A DNA stretch of 64,000 nucleotides from Isoetes taiwanensis (lineage: Eukaryota > Streptophyta > Lycopodiopsida > Isoetales > Isoetaceae): the NCBI GenBank assembly GCA_021234155.1, contig JAJEKV010000054.1:1587933-1651932 (forward strand), written 5' to 3'. The notes under the pieces are model-generated. The model searched no databases and was not told the DNA's origin. It saw only the letters and a list, made by a program, of their open reading frames with translations. The first letter of the stretch is position 1; each line of letters begins with the position of its first letter. This document shows positions 1 to 12,049 of this stretch, one piece after another. Made by a program: the position numbers and the translations under genes.

Positions 1-3000
1 TGCTGCTTGGCGACATGCATTCCTGGAACCATATTTATGTTCTTATTTTCTGGGGCCCTGTTTGGAGAATGAAAAGGTGTCAGTGTAGTTGTGTTCACAA
101 CCACAACTGAGGCATCTTGCTGCTATTTTCTTATTGGTCTGCCCGTTATGGACTGTTTGTGCCCAGAGAAGCTTAGATTCTTCAGAGGAGAGGTATGTCA
201 TTCTAAAGGAGAGTGACAATGTTGGTGGGTTATGCTTAATATTGTGGAGAAATGTTTAGTACCATGTTTCTTAAATGGAAGGATATCTCTTTTTATGACT
301 TACAGCCAGAGGAGAGAAGGCATTGTAGGAACCTGTCATTTTACGATATCTAAGTTGTATTTGCTAGTTCATATGTTGGAGGCATTCTAAGAAATGGTTG
401 ATTGCTGGCAGGTTGCAAAGTGGAAGCATAAGGTTCTCTACCACATGCTTTTTTTGCATGTCATGCGAAATTTACCAAATACTTTGGCATCACCAATTTT
501 GATATTCCTTTTGCAATTCTTTTAATTGCAACCTTGATTGGTCTTATTCTAGCTACAACCATGATAGTTCGAGTAAGCCTTTCACTTATTGGTTCCTCTG
601 TCTGATATTTATTATGTCAGCTATTTCAATTTCAGATTTTATACTAATTCACTTTTTTCTCCTGCAGGCTGGCCTTGCTTTAGAGGAGCTGAATTCACTG
701 TCCAGCTTATATGACTATAAGACCCTGACTACATTTTTCCTCATTGGTCTTATTTGCATCTTTCCAACCTTTGTGGATAGAAAAAGCTCCCCAATGCTCT
801 ATTTATGTGTAGTACATCATATATCCTTGTCCAACAACAATGGACCATGAGTTCACATGTGGACAAGATTATGTACATACTGACAGGCAATTCAATTTAC
901 TTATTTACTAGTCTTTTCTGGGGTTATAGTCTGAAGGTTGAGCAAATGAATTGCACCATCTTATGTATGGTGGCTTCTTATGTTGTGTTCTGACTTTTAG
1001 CCATTCCTGGTTAAGAATTGTTGTGGAGAGCTCTAGAGAAAAAAGGTTAACACCGAAGGTCATTTTTTAGAATTAACATGGAAACAAACAGGGGAACATC
1101 AAGAGGAGGTAATTGCTTATGTTCTTGCACTCTTTGTCACGAGGCATTTTGATGTTGCTAATCTGAAAGAAGCATTAGCCAACAATATGCATGCCAAGAA
1201 TTTACCATGGCTGCCAAACATGAAAAGCAAGGATTATAGCCAAGGAAAACTAATCTCTATACATTTAAACAAATCATTCAGAGGAAGCCTAAGATGCTAA
1301 TAAATGGGGCTAGGTAGCTTGAAGATAAAACCTCATTTTTTAAGGGTTTTGTACTGATTGAAGGGACTTTAATCTTCTTTCGTTCTCATTGGTTGACTAC
1401 AATTTTCATGACTAATTATTACTACAAATGTGGACTAAAAGAAAGATGTCCTAAATCACCACTTGCTTTTTTTATTCATTCTTAACGAAGTATCATATTG
1501 CAATGGCTGCCAAGTTCTACGATGAATTGCATTTCCAGACTAAACACCATATCAAACACTTCCGTTAAAAGCATCAACTTAGCTATGAATCTTACATTAT
1601 AAAGCATCATATCAACAAGTTTGTAGACCTCTCATGCTTTTCAATCTGATGATAATCAGTAGTTTCTTTGCCCTGGCATTTATGAACACTTAATGTCCAT
1701 GCTAATATTGATGGGACTTGAGTTCTTTTTGCAATTTCCACATTCCTTCCAAGACACTCCAGCTTTGGTCCAACAAGCCTTTCAAAGAGTATATATTAGA
1801 ATCTTGATACAAACAGTACACTTTTTGGAGCTTCAAACTGCATGGATTTACATAATCTCCAGCATTTAAACTCTGGCGAAAACCTTTATTTACCATTTAA
1901 GAACCAATGAAAGGCAACTCCCAATAAAAATTATATAAATCTGAAGAAACATACTATACATATGAAAATCACCTGCCTCAAGAAAAATCTTCTAAGATCC
2001 ACCGTTTCATATCCATCATCTTTTCTCAAAAACAAGAATCACTAAAATAGCATAGTCCTTTAATTCACATAAAAATTTGCCAATAATAAAACTTATCAAT
2101 GTCAAAGTGGCTTAGATCTGCTCATTGCTATCTTCAGCCAGAGTTTCATGTTCCCATTGAAATGCAGCACAGTTCCATTCTCAATAGCCTTGCATTCAAC
2201 GTTTGAATTATAACCTAATCCCAAAATATGCCACCTGTGATCTTAGCAGCTCAGTGAGCCCATGAAACACGAGTAAACATGGTGGACGTGTGCCAATATC
2301 TTGTCAACACTTGACTCAAGCAACAAGATTCAAATGGTAAAGGCTCTTCAGTACTAATTCAGCTGCTAACTGCCCAAATGTACTGCTTTATACAGCAGCT
2401 GCAATTGCCCATTCTTCTGATGCCTGTATGTGATTGTGAACCTTCAGCTTTATGATCATTGTAGCACTATCATAATGAAGCTCCTTACCTTAATAACTAA
2501 AAGGGAAAGCTTCCGCATAATTGGCTGAGCCTCTGCAGCTATGATGTCAGTTCCTCTTATTGTGTATTAAGTTTGTCGTCGCCTTGTCATAAGCTATGCA
2601 ACCAAGCTTCACAAGAACTGGCTGACCTTAAAGACCATTACTTACATCCCTCAATGGCAACTTAGAGCTCTTATCCAAACAAAGTTGTCATGGCAACTGC
2701 ACAATCTACTATGGTTGTGGTTACAGCCATTTTGCCTTCCTCCAGTCCAGTGTTTCCAGTAAAACCATCACCATATAGATTAGCACATATAGACTGCTAA
2801 TCTTGAGAAAAGACGTTCAATCTTTGTCAAACCTTTCAATCTCATCATGAAAAATGATGGAGCATTTGACGACATGACAGCTCTATTGCTAAGAAGGAAA
2901 GCTCAGTTATTAATAAATCAATAAAAATAAAGAACATGTATTTGTATTAGCTTGGTCTCTGGCTTGAACTACATGTATTCGCATCCTAGGGATGGTTCAA

Positions 3001-3400
3001 GGGATGGTGTCTCTGCATTCTTTTTTTGTGCTAGCATTCAAACACCTTGTATTGCATCCAAGACCTTCCATATAACCGCGATGGACGTTTATCTGCAGAT
3101 TGGAAAGAAATGCCAATAAGGCTTGTAATTAATTGAACAAAAGGGAAATGAAGCATCGAGGTCTTTCTAATACACTGACCTTCTAACATGTAATATGGCT
3201 ATGGACATTTAAAAAAAAAGGAACCTTACGTCACCATGTCCTTTATCATCAAACATGCATATGCAATAGAATTCAACATACAAAAGTTTGTAGATGAATA
3301 TCCTCCTCATCAACATTTCCAATAAGAGCCGATGCTATGAACAATGTATATCTGTAAGATATGTGGAAAAAAAATGTGTATATCTAATTCAACTTATGCA
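1..3400. other. No gene recognised; anonymous AT-rich DNA
   Basis: Open frames here are short (under 80 codons) and none shows a domain I recognise. A segment beginning near 669 follows a pyrimidine-rich stretch ending in CAG and stays open to 850, so it could be a lone exon, but no partner exon was found. I see no LTR, LINE motif, RNA gene or long simple repeat. Confidence 0.4.
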
Positions 3401-3441
3401 TGTGTACATATGTCACTGGTAGTGCAGTGACTAACTGCAGC

Positions 3442-3875
3442 TCCAAAAGCACTGCAACTAAATCTGAAACTATAAATTCACCTGCCACTATATTACAAAC
3501 TGTCACTATCCCTGCAACTATAACTACCTACTATAACTATGAGCGTTCCAAAAGCACTGCAACTAAATCTATAACTGCAACTATAAATTCAACTGCCACT
3601 ATATTACAAACTGTCACTATCCCTGCAACTATAACTACCTACTATAACTATGAGAGTTCCAAAAGCACTGCAACTAAATCTATAACTGCAACTATAAATT
3701 CAACTGCCACTATATTACAAACCGTCACTATCCCTCGCAACTATAACTACCTACTATAACTATGAGAGTTCCGAAAGCACTGCAACTAAATCTATAACTG
3801 CAACTATAAATTCAACTGCCACTATATTACAAACTGTCACTATCCCTGCAACTATAACTACCTACTATAACTATG
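3442..3875. repeat. Minisatellite, about four units of 105-112 bp
   Basis: The phrase TCCAAAAGCACTGCAACTAA recurs, in full or nearly so, at 3442, 3547, 3658 and 3770, giving spacings of 105, 111 and 112 bp. Each unit also contains ACTGCCACTATATTACAAAC and a run of ACTATAACTA, so smaller CAACTATAA-type repeats sit inside the unit. The second and third units are nearly identical. The first lacks about 6 bp, and the third has one extra C (near 3735) that breaks the frame. One frame is open through the first three units because 105 and 111 are multiples of 3, but the threonine/serine-rich translation has no start context or flanking coding sequence. I read it as non-coding tandem DNA. Confidence 0.85.
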
Positions 3876-3889
3876 ACTATGACAGCAAC

Positions 3890-5980
3890 AATTGTAGCTG
3901 CGACACCAATTGCAACTATGCAGACCAAGTGGAATGTTTGCTTAACTGAACTTCCAATATACAGATAGTCTGTTGCATTTAAGTGGACCAACTAGCAACC
4001 AATTCAAGCAGTCAATTTGATGTGTCAAACAATTATGAAATGAAAGATTTCAAATCTATATAGCACGGAAAGAAAAGATGCACCTAGATATATTTCATGT
4101 TGCTTGTTCTAATTCCTCCATCTTGGTTGCATGCAGACTGCTCCCTCCATATATAATGTTTTGGAGATGGGATATGACAACAGCAAATGCAACCCATGAA
4201 AATAACACGCAAGAAATTCACATTAGTAGTAAATGATATGCCTAGCAGGGGGTAGAACACACAAATCTCCAATCCGAAACTTTTAAATCCATCAGGTTAA
4301 GTTAAACAAATAACATCCCAAGAAAGTTTACAGATTAAAAGTAACATAATTTCTATAACAGTACTGAAATGATAGGACCTAGGTACAACATTCAAATCTC
4401 TGATTCAAAATTTTAAGATCCATCAAAATAACCTAAGAAATAACATAATCTATAAAAATCTAAACTATTAAACCATAAATGTGTAGTAGGAAGTAGCTAG
4501 ATACAGACCTGTCACAGCAGATAGGATCAAAGACGACGTGCATCTTTCACGACATGTCATGTCTTACACCATATCCATTGTTATGATCATTGCTCCATTG
4601 CAGCAAAGAGATCTGATGTATCACCAATATTATCTCTGATCTCAATCTGGTCCATGGCTACCAGCTTTGAGACTATTTTTGAGCAAAGACTCTGAATGTG
4701 TCGTTTAAACAGTAGCAAAATTAATTTCTGAATGTCCTTTTGAATATTAGTCAGACTATAATGGGCCAAACAAGGCAAATAAAAATCAAGATAGAACTTC
4801 AAATTTCCATGTGTGATCAGCAGTGCTAATAACGTATGCATGTGCTGAACCATAACAACGAAAAACAGGTAGCAGTTTTACTTACGCTGTATGGAGAACT
4901 GCAGACAAGTTAGCAGTACATACGAAGATCCAAATTTGGAAAAGAAATTCTTTTCGGACATCCAATAACCACAAGACACAGAGAAATGGCAGCTAAACAA
5001 GGCAAGGGTTTTTATTTTTTTAACATTCATGACGTGATCCACATTGGACATGCCACAACTCCTTTATTACCTGTAGTAATCAAAAGAAATCATATGTTCC
5101 TTGAAACCCTATCTCCAGATCCTGCACAAAATTTGCCAGCTTTGGGATATCTTGATATAGAATTGGAATTATGATTTGGAATGAATAAATATTACATTTC
5201 TGCCACAGACAGGAATGGCCTTCCTGAATGCAAAAGCTCGTTGCCTATAACTTGTGCTGCCATAGCAAACCCTAAAATCTATTATCGCTGCAAACTCTGT
5301 GCACATATCTATCAATCTCAAAGGGCCTAATTGATCATACTTATCTTCTTGATATGCTACTATAGTCAAGAATACTCAGTGGTAGAATGACGCGGTTAGC
5401 ATGTGGTATGATGATGCACCAAACTTTTGATCCGAGAAAGAGAACCAGCCTCGTTGCAGTTTATTGGGCGGTGCCACGATGGTGGTTGGGCAATTCAAAT
5501 TAAAAATACGCAACAAACTAATAAACTAACTATTTTTCCGACTAAATTTGGGGGGACAGGGGGACAAACATATTGAGACACTATATTGTACTTTAACCCC
5601 TTGGTATAAAAGAAGTCGCATGGTCCAGTCCCAAAGCTTAATTGTTCTACATTTAACTTGCATAGAGAGCTTTCTTTCCACCAAACAATCCTCTTATCTA
5701 CGTTCCATCTATAGTTATTTTTTCCAAAAAAACTGTGCAAGCTTCTCGTTCTTCCAAATGCTAGTGAGGGCAGAGTATACTGTCTTCTGATAATCCTTCT
5801 TGCTAGTTTTGGCAAGCTCTACTTTTTTAAGGCTGAAGAATCTGAGGACTCTGAGCTGGAATCAGATGTGGAAGAGTTAGGGGTGTGCTTGGAACATGTC
5901 GGGGCGACAACAGCCCATCACAAGGCCCCTTAAAATTAACTCGCATTTATAATCATAATGGAAACTGGTATAAGAGTGGT
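3890..5980. other. No gene recognised
   Basis: Only short open frames occur, including overlapping ones on both strands at 5495-5815. None carries a motif I can name. No RNA gene or LTR structure was seen. Confidence 0.35.
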
Positions 5981-5994
5981 TTTTACTACATGTA

Positions 5995-6385
5995 ATTCAG
6001 AATGTCAAGAAAAACTTCTACATTAATAGCGTCCTGCATCTCCATAAGCTTTTCCCAAGGCACAGTGTCAAATGTCTTTTTCAAGTCCAAGAAGCATATA
6101 TACATTGACCTATTTATCCTCTTAGACTTCTCAATGGCCACACATATTGTTGCTAGATAGTCTATAGTAGAATAATTTGCACGAAAACTAGCTTGCCCCT
6201 TAGCTCTGGTATCTTGATCTCAGCCCATCTAGACTTTTTCTCCACCATCGTCCCAAAAAGCTTTTCCATAAGATTGCTTATCATGATTGTATGATAGTTG
6301 CTTGCGTTTGCTTTATTCCCGCCCTTTTAGTTAAGGACAATGCGACTTAATTGCCATTTCTTCAAAAATCATAGAGCCATAACTG
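5995..6385 (-). pseudogene. Decayed LINE reverse-transcriptase fragment (divergent relative of the 9-12 and 17-19 kb family)
   Basis: Read on the minus strand, with frame breaks, this segment gives the early blocks of a non-LTR reverse transcriptase: NYHTIMISNLMEKL, then a WAE-like segment, then QASFRANYSTIDYLAT, then FLDLKKTFDTVPWEKL. The last block is the catalytic block A region, with D in the F-L-D-L-K-K-T-F-D pattern. The same order and spacing are seen in the better preserved copy at 17355-19320 (NYRTIMV, QAGFRPRHSTIDHIF, CCFVDFAKAFE, PLEKLW), so this looks like an older or divergent member of the same clade. Only the front of the RT domain survives; the YADD block is missing. Endonuclease and 3' end were not found. 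Confidence 0.7.
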
Positions 6386-6734
6386 CGTTAAACAACTCAA
6401 TAATCTCATCCATACTGCGTTCCTTGCCCATTTTGTCATCTCTGCACTAAGCCCAGCTATATCTGTGGCGCTTTCTTGAGATATCAGGAGATGGCGGATT
6501 CAACTGGCCTAATGGTGCTCAAGGATGAGAGTTGTAGCTAGGCATAATAGATGGTATGCACGTTCGTCCTAGACTTTCTGGCCTTTAGCGTACTAATTAC
6601 GTCCTTCAAATAATGTCCGATCATCCTCCCTAGATTATCACACACACTGATTCCTTGACTCGTCCTGGAGGAGGACAATTTTCAAGCTCAATGCTCAGTA
6701 TTTGGCTCATGAATTTCTTGAGGGCTGCAAGCAG

Positions 6735-8260
6735 GCTTGGGTAACCACTGCCGAGCCCCATGAGAATGCTAGTGTCTTCTCTCGATAATGTGAAACCTCT
6801 TGCAAAGCAATTGGGTCGCGAGTGGATTCAACGAAAGAGGGCTATTTTGAAACACAAGTACGATGAGTTAGAGCAGCTCAGGATCCAAAATGTCAATCAT
6901 GCACGAGAGATGGAACTAATGAAATAGATTCAGGACCTTGAGGACGCAGAGATAAGAGTAGACAAAGGGAAAGCAGGTCTTTCTTGGCTTAGAGATGGAG
7001 ATACTTTTTTCAATTCTGATTGCTCAAAATGTCAAAATTTGGCTTTATCCTCTTTGTACTTCGAATGATCATCTTATTTTCCTCCCAAGCAGTTGAAGCA
7101 TTTTTTATCATCACACTTTAGTTCTCTTGTCTAGAATAAGTCTCTCCTGTTTGAGGTTGAGGCACTAGACGTTGTATTGTTTTTCAAGAAACCCACCCCC
7201 CTCCCCCCCAAAGTGACAATGCTTGGAAGCTCCATTCACCATTCGGGATCTCGAGGAGGCTATATTCCTCATTGCTAATGATAAGTGTCCAGGTAGGAAT
7301 GGCATTTCTGTGGAGTTCTTAGTGTCTCGTGGGAGTGGACATCTAACTTGCTTTGGCCAAGGGGGTTGCACATTTATAGTGCGTAAATAACATCAGCGAA
7401 CACTTTTAGGGGTTTTCTATTAGCATTTGCTTACGTATACATGCCAAAAATAATATGCAAGTATGGCCTTAGTTGCATGAAAAATATACTAGGGGGTATA
7501 GAATATGCATAAAAATATGTAAAAAAAGTTGAATATGTGAGGAGAAAACATATAAAATTTTACTATTTTCTATATAGAAATATTTTATGCAGTATACATG
7601 CAGAGGGATGGGTAGGATTATGAAAACGGGTTTTCCGTTACGAAAGTGATAAATAAAGGGTTTTTACCTGATCCCATCTTTGCAGATAACATCCAATATA
7701 CATATAGGTGAATCCCCCAGGGCTTTGGCAAGTATATGAAGATTTTTGCAATCTCAACTCCTTTAAAATCTTAAATACTAGCATCATCATGCTCATTCCA
7801 AAGGCCAAAGAGCCTTTGAAGATTTCTCATTGGAGGCCCATTACTCTTCTACAATGGATTACAAGATCATAGCCAAGGCATATACAGAGAAGTTGAAGTT
7901 CATATTGGGGGACTCCATTAGTCATAGCAGTTTGGTTGTTTGCCTGGACGCTATATCCTAGACAATGTAGCAACTATTAAAGGCTTGTATTGGGCACAAT
8001 ATACCAAGGAAACAACTTGTATTTCTGAAGCTTGACTTCATCAAAGCATATGACAATGTTTCTTGAACCTTTCGCATGCGTATTATGCATAAGCTGGAAT
8101 TCATACCAATCTTTTGTGAAATAGTTCGGAAGTTATTGAAGTCTGCAAAGGCAACCATCTTACTTCAAGGAGAGCCTTCCAGCATTTTTGACATGGGGAC
8201 AAGTATCAGGTAAGGATGTCCAATGCGCCTTTTCTTTTTAAGAGGGTGGCGGAGGTTTTA
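6735..8260 (+). pseudogene. Decayed LINE remnant: linker plus reverse transcriptase, plus strand
   Basis: Several frames together spell the middle of an L1-like plant LINE protein. Near 6830-7000 there is a charged linker with KHKYDELEQL and ending in GLSWLRDGDTFF, the usual segment before RT. Near 7225-7320 the entry to the RT domain reads FTIRDLEEAIFLI followed by CPGRNGISVEFL. From about 7790 come HWRPIT and DYKIIAKAYTEKL, then QLVFLKLDFIKAYDNVS (block A with the catalytic D), and near 8205 a damaged GCP block followed by PF/LF. Stops and frameshifts break every part and no YADD box is readable. It functioned by target-primed reverse transcription when intact; it is now dead. The 5' and 3' ends were not identified, and the sequence to about 8690 may also derive from it. 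Confidence 0.75.
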
Positions 8261-8735
8261 AGAGGTACTGTTGTTGCATCTTGATGAGGATTGTTATTGG
8301 TCTTCTTTTTAGAAAGCCAAGCCTACTTGATTTTTTCCGTTGCTGGCCTTTTACCTTTTGGCAAATCAGAATCAAATTTTGGTTAAGATAATGGAAGGTT
8401 GTTGAAGCCGATTTGAATGTCCATTACCTTCGAACTTGAACTCCTTACCTGTAAAGAGTTAGACCAATTCAAAGAAATGGTTTTAGAGATACAAATGGTG
8501 GGAAATTTTGTCTGAGGGAAGAACTTGACTAAGCTTGCTTCCTATGGCTAAAAGGTGATTATGGGTCTAGAGAGAATGGGGCAAATTAGAACAATTGATC
8601 TAGGTAATACTTGATATGTTCGAGTGGTCTCTATGGATGAAATCTGGGAACCATTTCATAACATAAACAGTAATGCTTCCTCAGATATTTAATTTCTTAT
8701 TTATGCAAGTAATTGACATCTATTTTATCTCTGCA

Positions 8736-9125
8736 GATAACTTAAAAAGTCTTGGTGTCAAGCTTAGGAATAGAGGATATGGAGTAATGGTTGACTTGGG
8801 TGATCCAATACTTGACCTCACTTGGGGTAGGACATGAATCAGGGAAATGGCAAATGAGGCCCTTGTCAAGGAAGTTGTTGTATCAGGAAAATCATGGATA
8901 GATTTGGGATGAACTAGCAAGGGGGCTTTAGTGCAGATTGGGAGCCGAGGCTTAATGCCACAACCTAAGCCAATCATGGGGACCATAGTAGATCAATGGA
9001 GTGAGAGGGCGAAGGACGGCAAGGGAGAAAGAAGCACAAAAAAAGAGAAAATTGAACAAAAAGAAAGGGAAAAGCTAACTGGCAATGGCAAACCTTCAAA
9101 TTATCAAATCCTAATAAGTTCTTAG
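8736..9125 (+). other. Coding-like degenerate stretch of unknown origin
   Basis: One frame from just after an acceptor-like TTTATCTCTGCAG (ending 8736) is readable to the stop at 9123 except for two TGA codons, near 8836 and 8908. The translation is hydrophilic and ends in a lysine/glutamate-rich tail (KKEKIEQKEREKL). I do not recognise it. It could be a decayed host exon or part of a retroelement structural protein. It stops where the LINE at 9122 begins, consistent with that LINE having inserted at this point. Confidence 0.2.
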
Positions 9126-9590
9126 GTGACACGGTATGGCCGGCAGCTGCTGTTGCTGGGCAGTATCTTTGACCTGGTCATTTGCAATGGGCTGGCACAG
9201 TGGCCGTCCTCCAGCCGCTTCACTTGTAGACAGGAGAACCAGGGGGGCGGCACCAGTGTGGTGGATTACGTGCTAGCAGACGAGCAATGCCTACACTTGA
9301 TCACTCGCTTCAGTGTCGGGACAGGTGGCCGGGACGAGGAAGTAGACTCCGACCATCAGCCCCTGTTCTTGCAGATAGATTGGCAGGCCAACCGAGCACC
9401 CATTGCCCCAACACCCCATGTACCACGGTTGCGTCTGGACTATGATCATGCGGCGGTCTATGCGAGGATGCTTGAGCATGAGCTGCCGGGAGTGCTGCAA
9501 CTCCCCACACTTCAACAAAGAGATGGCCCACCAAACCAGGCTCCGAGGGTAGGGGACGATGCTTTGGGAGAGGCCGCCGACGATCCATAG
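9126..9590 (+). pseudogene. LINE endonuclease domain, C-terminal part (copy 1)
   Basis: The frame begins YGRQLLLLGSIFDLVICNGL, then F-T-C, then GTSVVDYVLADEQ, and ends its recognisable part with SDHQPLFLQIDW. This is the usual closing order of an apurinic/apyrimidinic-type LINE endonuclease: an N-G-L segment, S-V-V-D-Y-V-L, and the catalytic S-D-H. The enzyme nicks target DNA to prime reverse transcription. The N-terminal two thirds of the domain are absent because of the 5' truncation. The frame ends at 9588-9590, and the linker to the RT domain (about 9590-10100) is scattered over several frames. Confidence 0.75.
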
Positions 9591-10099
9591 GGGCTGCAAC
9601 CACCTTCCCCGCAATCACCGGGTTCGATGACGAATGTCGGAATCAAACGATGGCTCCGCCAAGTGCCGGACCCACCATTCGCCAAAAGCCGTCCGTCCAA
9701 TACCGCTCCTTCCTCAAGACCAAGAAAGCCGTGTATCTTAAGGAGCACCAAAGAATGATGTTTGGTCTTCTAGACCGCCACCCCGGGGCCTTCGAGAAAG
9801 GTCTTGAGTAAGCCTGCATGACCCACATGAAATATTACCCCTAACAATGGGTGAGATACTTGCAGCAGTATATGACCCAATGGGAAGCCGCACACCATTC
9901 TCCTCCATGACAGACCCACCTATCGGTCATTACCGAAGGGATGTCATAATGGGCCTGCAACGCCTCGCTAATCGGAAGGCGCAGATTTGGATGGTATGCA
10001 AAGAGCTTCTCAAGTGGGCGGGCCCCCAATGGTGCCTGGTTCTCACAAAGACTCTTCAACAGAGGGCATTGCAAGAAGGCTTCCCCGACCGGACTACCC

Positions 10100-11831
10100 G
10101 GTAGAGTTGTGCCCATATACAAAGCGGGGGACCCCCACCGTGACCAACTATCGTACCATTATGGTCGGATTACTGTCTTTGCCAAGTTGCTTTGCGGGAT
10201 TCTTGAGCGATTGACACTTTGGGCGAGGGATGGAGAAGTCTTGGGCTCTCGCAGCAAAGCTTCGCCCGGATTCTACTATTGACCATATCTTCACTCTGCG
10301 AACACTCATAGAGGATAGCCTAATCGGCGCCAGAATCCGGTGACTTTGTTGCTTTGTGGATTTCGCAAAGGCTTTTGACACACAAAGCCTCGGGATAAGT
10401 TGTGGGACAGATTGAGACAGACTAGGGACCCCGTCGACTTGCGAGAATGCTATATACGCATTCTATAATGAGGCTTTCTCTAGTCGCCTCACACCGCTTG
10501 TCGGGAGCCCATTGTTAGTAGCATTGGGGTGCGCCAGGGCTGCCCTCTATCCCCAGACGCTCTTCGGCTTGTACATTGACCAGCTAGAAGAATGGCTAGC
10601 CGAAAGCACCTGAGGGGGGCGCCAGTTGATGCACCACATAATCCGCAACTCATATATGCCGATGATGTTGACTCCGCGATATACCCCGGAGGACATGCAA
10701 CGCCACCGGATGCTTTGGACACTTTCTCGCCAATTCAATCGACATGAGAGTTAACTTGGCCAAGACAAGGGTGCTGCCGGTCCCATCATCCCGCACCCAC
10801 GCCTTCCCTCATTCACTTACCGTAAGGTGTAGTGGAGGTGGCTCGGGCCTTTATAAGTATTTGGGCATTGAGTTTTCTACTACCACACACCGGATGCATC
10901 CATCGTTACGGGTCACCGCAGTCCGGAAAGCCCTCAGATGCAATGCAAAACAACAAATACAAGGCGTAGTCAGATGCATGGGGTCACCAGCACACTTGTT
11001 CGTGGCCTTGGTTGAACCGGTCCTCCTCTATGGGGCGTAAGTGGGGGGCGGTGATATCCCTCACCACTTGGAACGATCTAGAGCAGTGTACGAAGGCCTT
11101 CTTGGCCCTAATCGGAGTGAAATCCACGGTCCCCATATCGATCTTGCTCCAGAGAGAAAGCTTCCTTCCATTACGAGGGTCAAGTACTGAACGTCACATT
11201 ATTTACTTCCGGAAGGTGGTGGCTATGGATGAAGCCCGGCTGCCCAACCTTGCTTTGGCAAGGCGATGGGCCCGCAGCGACTCAAAGCCCGGGCTGGAAA
11301 GACAAGCAAGCCCAATGGTTCTCGCTATGGAATGTGCAGCACACGATGTGGACCGGTGCATACACCGAAGGAACGCTACGCCCTTGAAGCAAAGATTTGA
11401 TGCTTGCTTCATGGCCAAGCTTTGGGATGCAGAGGCCCCGGCACATGTCAAGGTGGCAAATTATCGACAAAGAGTTAATCCCATGCTCACGAGGGGCCCA
11501 CACCACTACCGCGCGCACCCATCTACCCATGAAAAAGCATGGTGATTGCTTCCATTCGCGACAGTGCACACCACCTCCGCATTGAGACAGGGAGATGGAT
11601 TCGGGGGCCGCGTGCACGAGTCCGCCGCTGCCGCCAACAGGCGCCATTGAGGATGAAAGTCACGCCCTCCGCCTCGTCCGACGAGAGCATATCCGGCCTC
11701 TGTATGCTCTGCTAGTTAGTTAATGCCCCATCGCCTTGCATGAGCTAATCGAGCACGGCCTCTCAGAGGGGCTTGTTGGGATCAGACCGGAGGTAATGGA
11801 TACGCTGACTCGCTTATGCCCCCCTGTCTGA
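10100..11831 (+). pseudogene. LINE reverse transcriptase and C-terminal region (copy 1), frameshifted
   Basis: Pieces in all three frames give V-V-P-I-Y-K-A-G-D near 10110, NYRTIMVG near 10146, CCFVDFAKAFD near 10350, GVRQGCPLSP near 10530 and the catalytic box LIYADDVD with YADD at 10655-10666. A cleaner frame at 10744-11040 starts MRVNLAKTRV and ends ALVEPVLLYGA. It continues in another frame (11012-11545) with TTWNDLEQCTKAFLA. The last part has HHLRIETGRW and a damaged cysteine-rich segment that in copy 2 reads C-Q-C-C followed by H and C, a probable zinc knuckle. The C-terminus TRLCPPV before the stop matches copy 2 (THLCPRAPI). Frameshifts and stops make it non-functional. Confidence 0.8.
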
Positions 11832-12022
11832 CATTAACCTCAGTTGTACTTGTGATTATGTATATAACTGTGCAGTATGTCAGCATCCTTATTGCTACTA
11901 AGGTTTTTTCCCGAAAACCCTTCGGGGCGGGGGGTTTTTTAATCCTGGTAGTAATACGCCTGCTGCTCTCTCTTTGTACTTGGGTCCCATAGGCCAGTTG
12001 GTCTCCGTGGACGATAAAATCA

Positions 12023-12042
12023 TATTCTATTCTATTCTATTC
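12023..12042 (+). repeat. (TATTC)4 tail of LINE copy 1
   Basis: Four perfect TATTC units lie directly after the conserved GATAAAA-type 3' terminus. Copy 2 has GGAAGG-type repeats at the same place on its own strand, so the tail sequence varies between copies and was probably made during insertion. Confidence 0.85.
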
Positions 12043-12049
12043 TAGTTGT

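Larger units (their letters stand above)
9122..12042 (+). mobile_element. LINE (non-LTR retrotransposon), 5'-truncated copy 1, with tandem-repeat tail
   Basis: The element starts abruptly inside the endonuclease domain near 9122, as expected for a 5'-truncated LINE. It runs through RT and a C-terminal zinc-finger-like region to the stop at 11829-11831. A roughly 190 bp 3' UTR contains a G-rich stretch near 11925. The extreme 3' end, GGGTCCCATAGGCC (11982-11995) then GATAAAA, is followed by four perfect TATTC repeats at 12023-12042. The same 3' end occurs in copy 2 at 17355-19320, which defines the family. A short tandem-repeat tail rather than poly(A) is a habit of clades such as L2, CR1 and RTE, not of plant L1; the clade remains inferred. 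No convincing target-site duplication was found. Confidence 0.85.

Noticed and set aside
3400-3759. 119-codon threonine/serine-rich frame
   Set aside because: It is a translation of the minisatellite and is lost after one extra base; it has no flanking coding sequence.
9291-9618. Two minus-strand frames of over 100 codons
   Set aside because: They lie opposite the LINE endonuclease fragment, whose motifs are on the plus strand.
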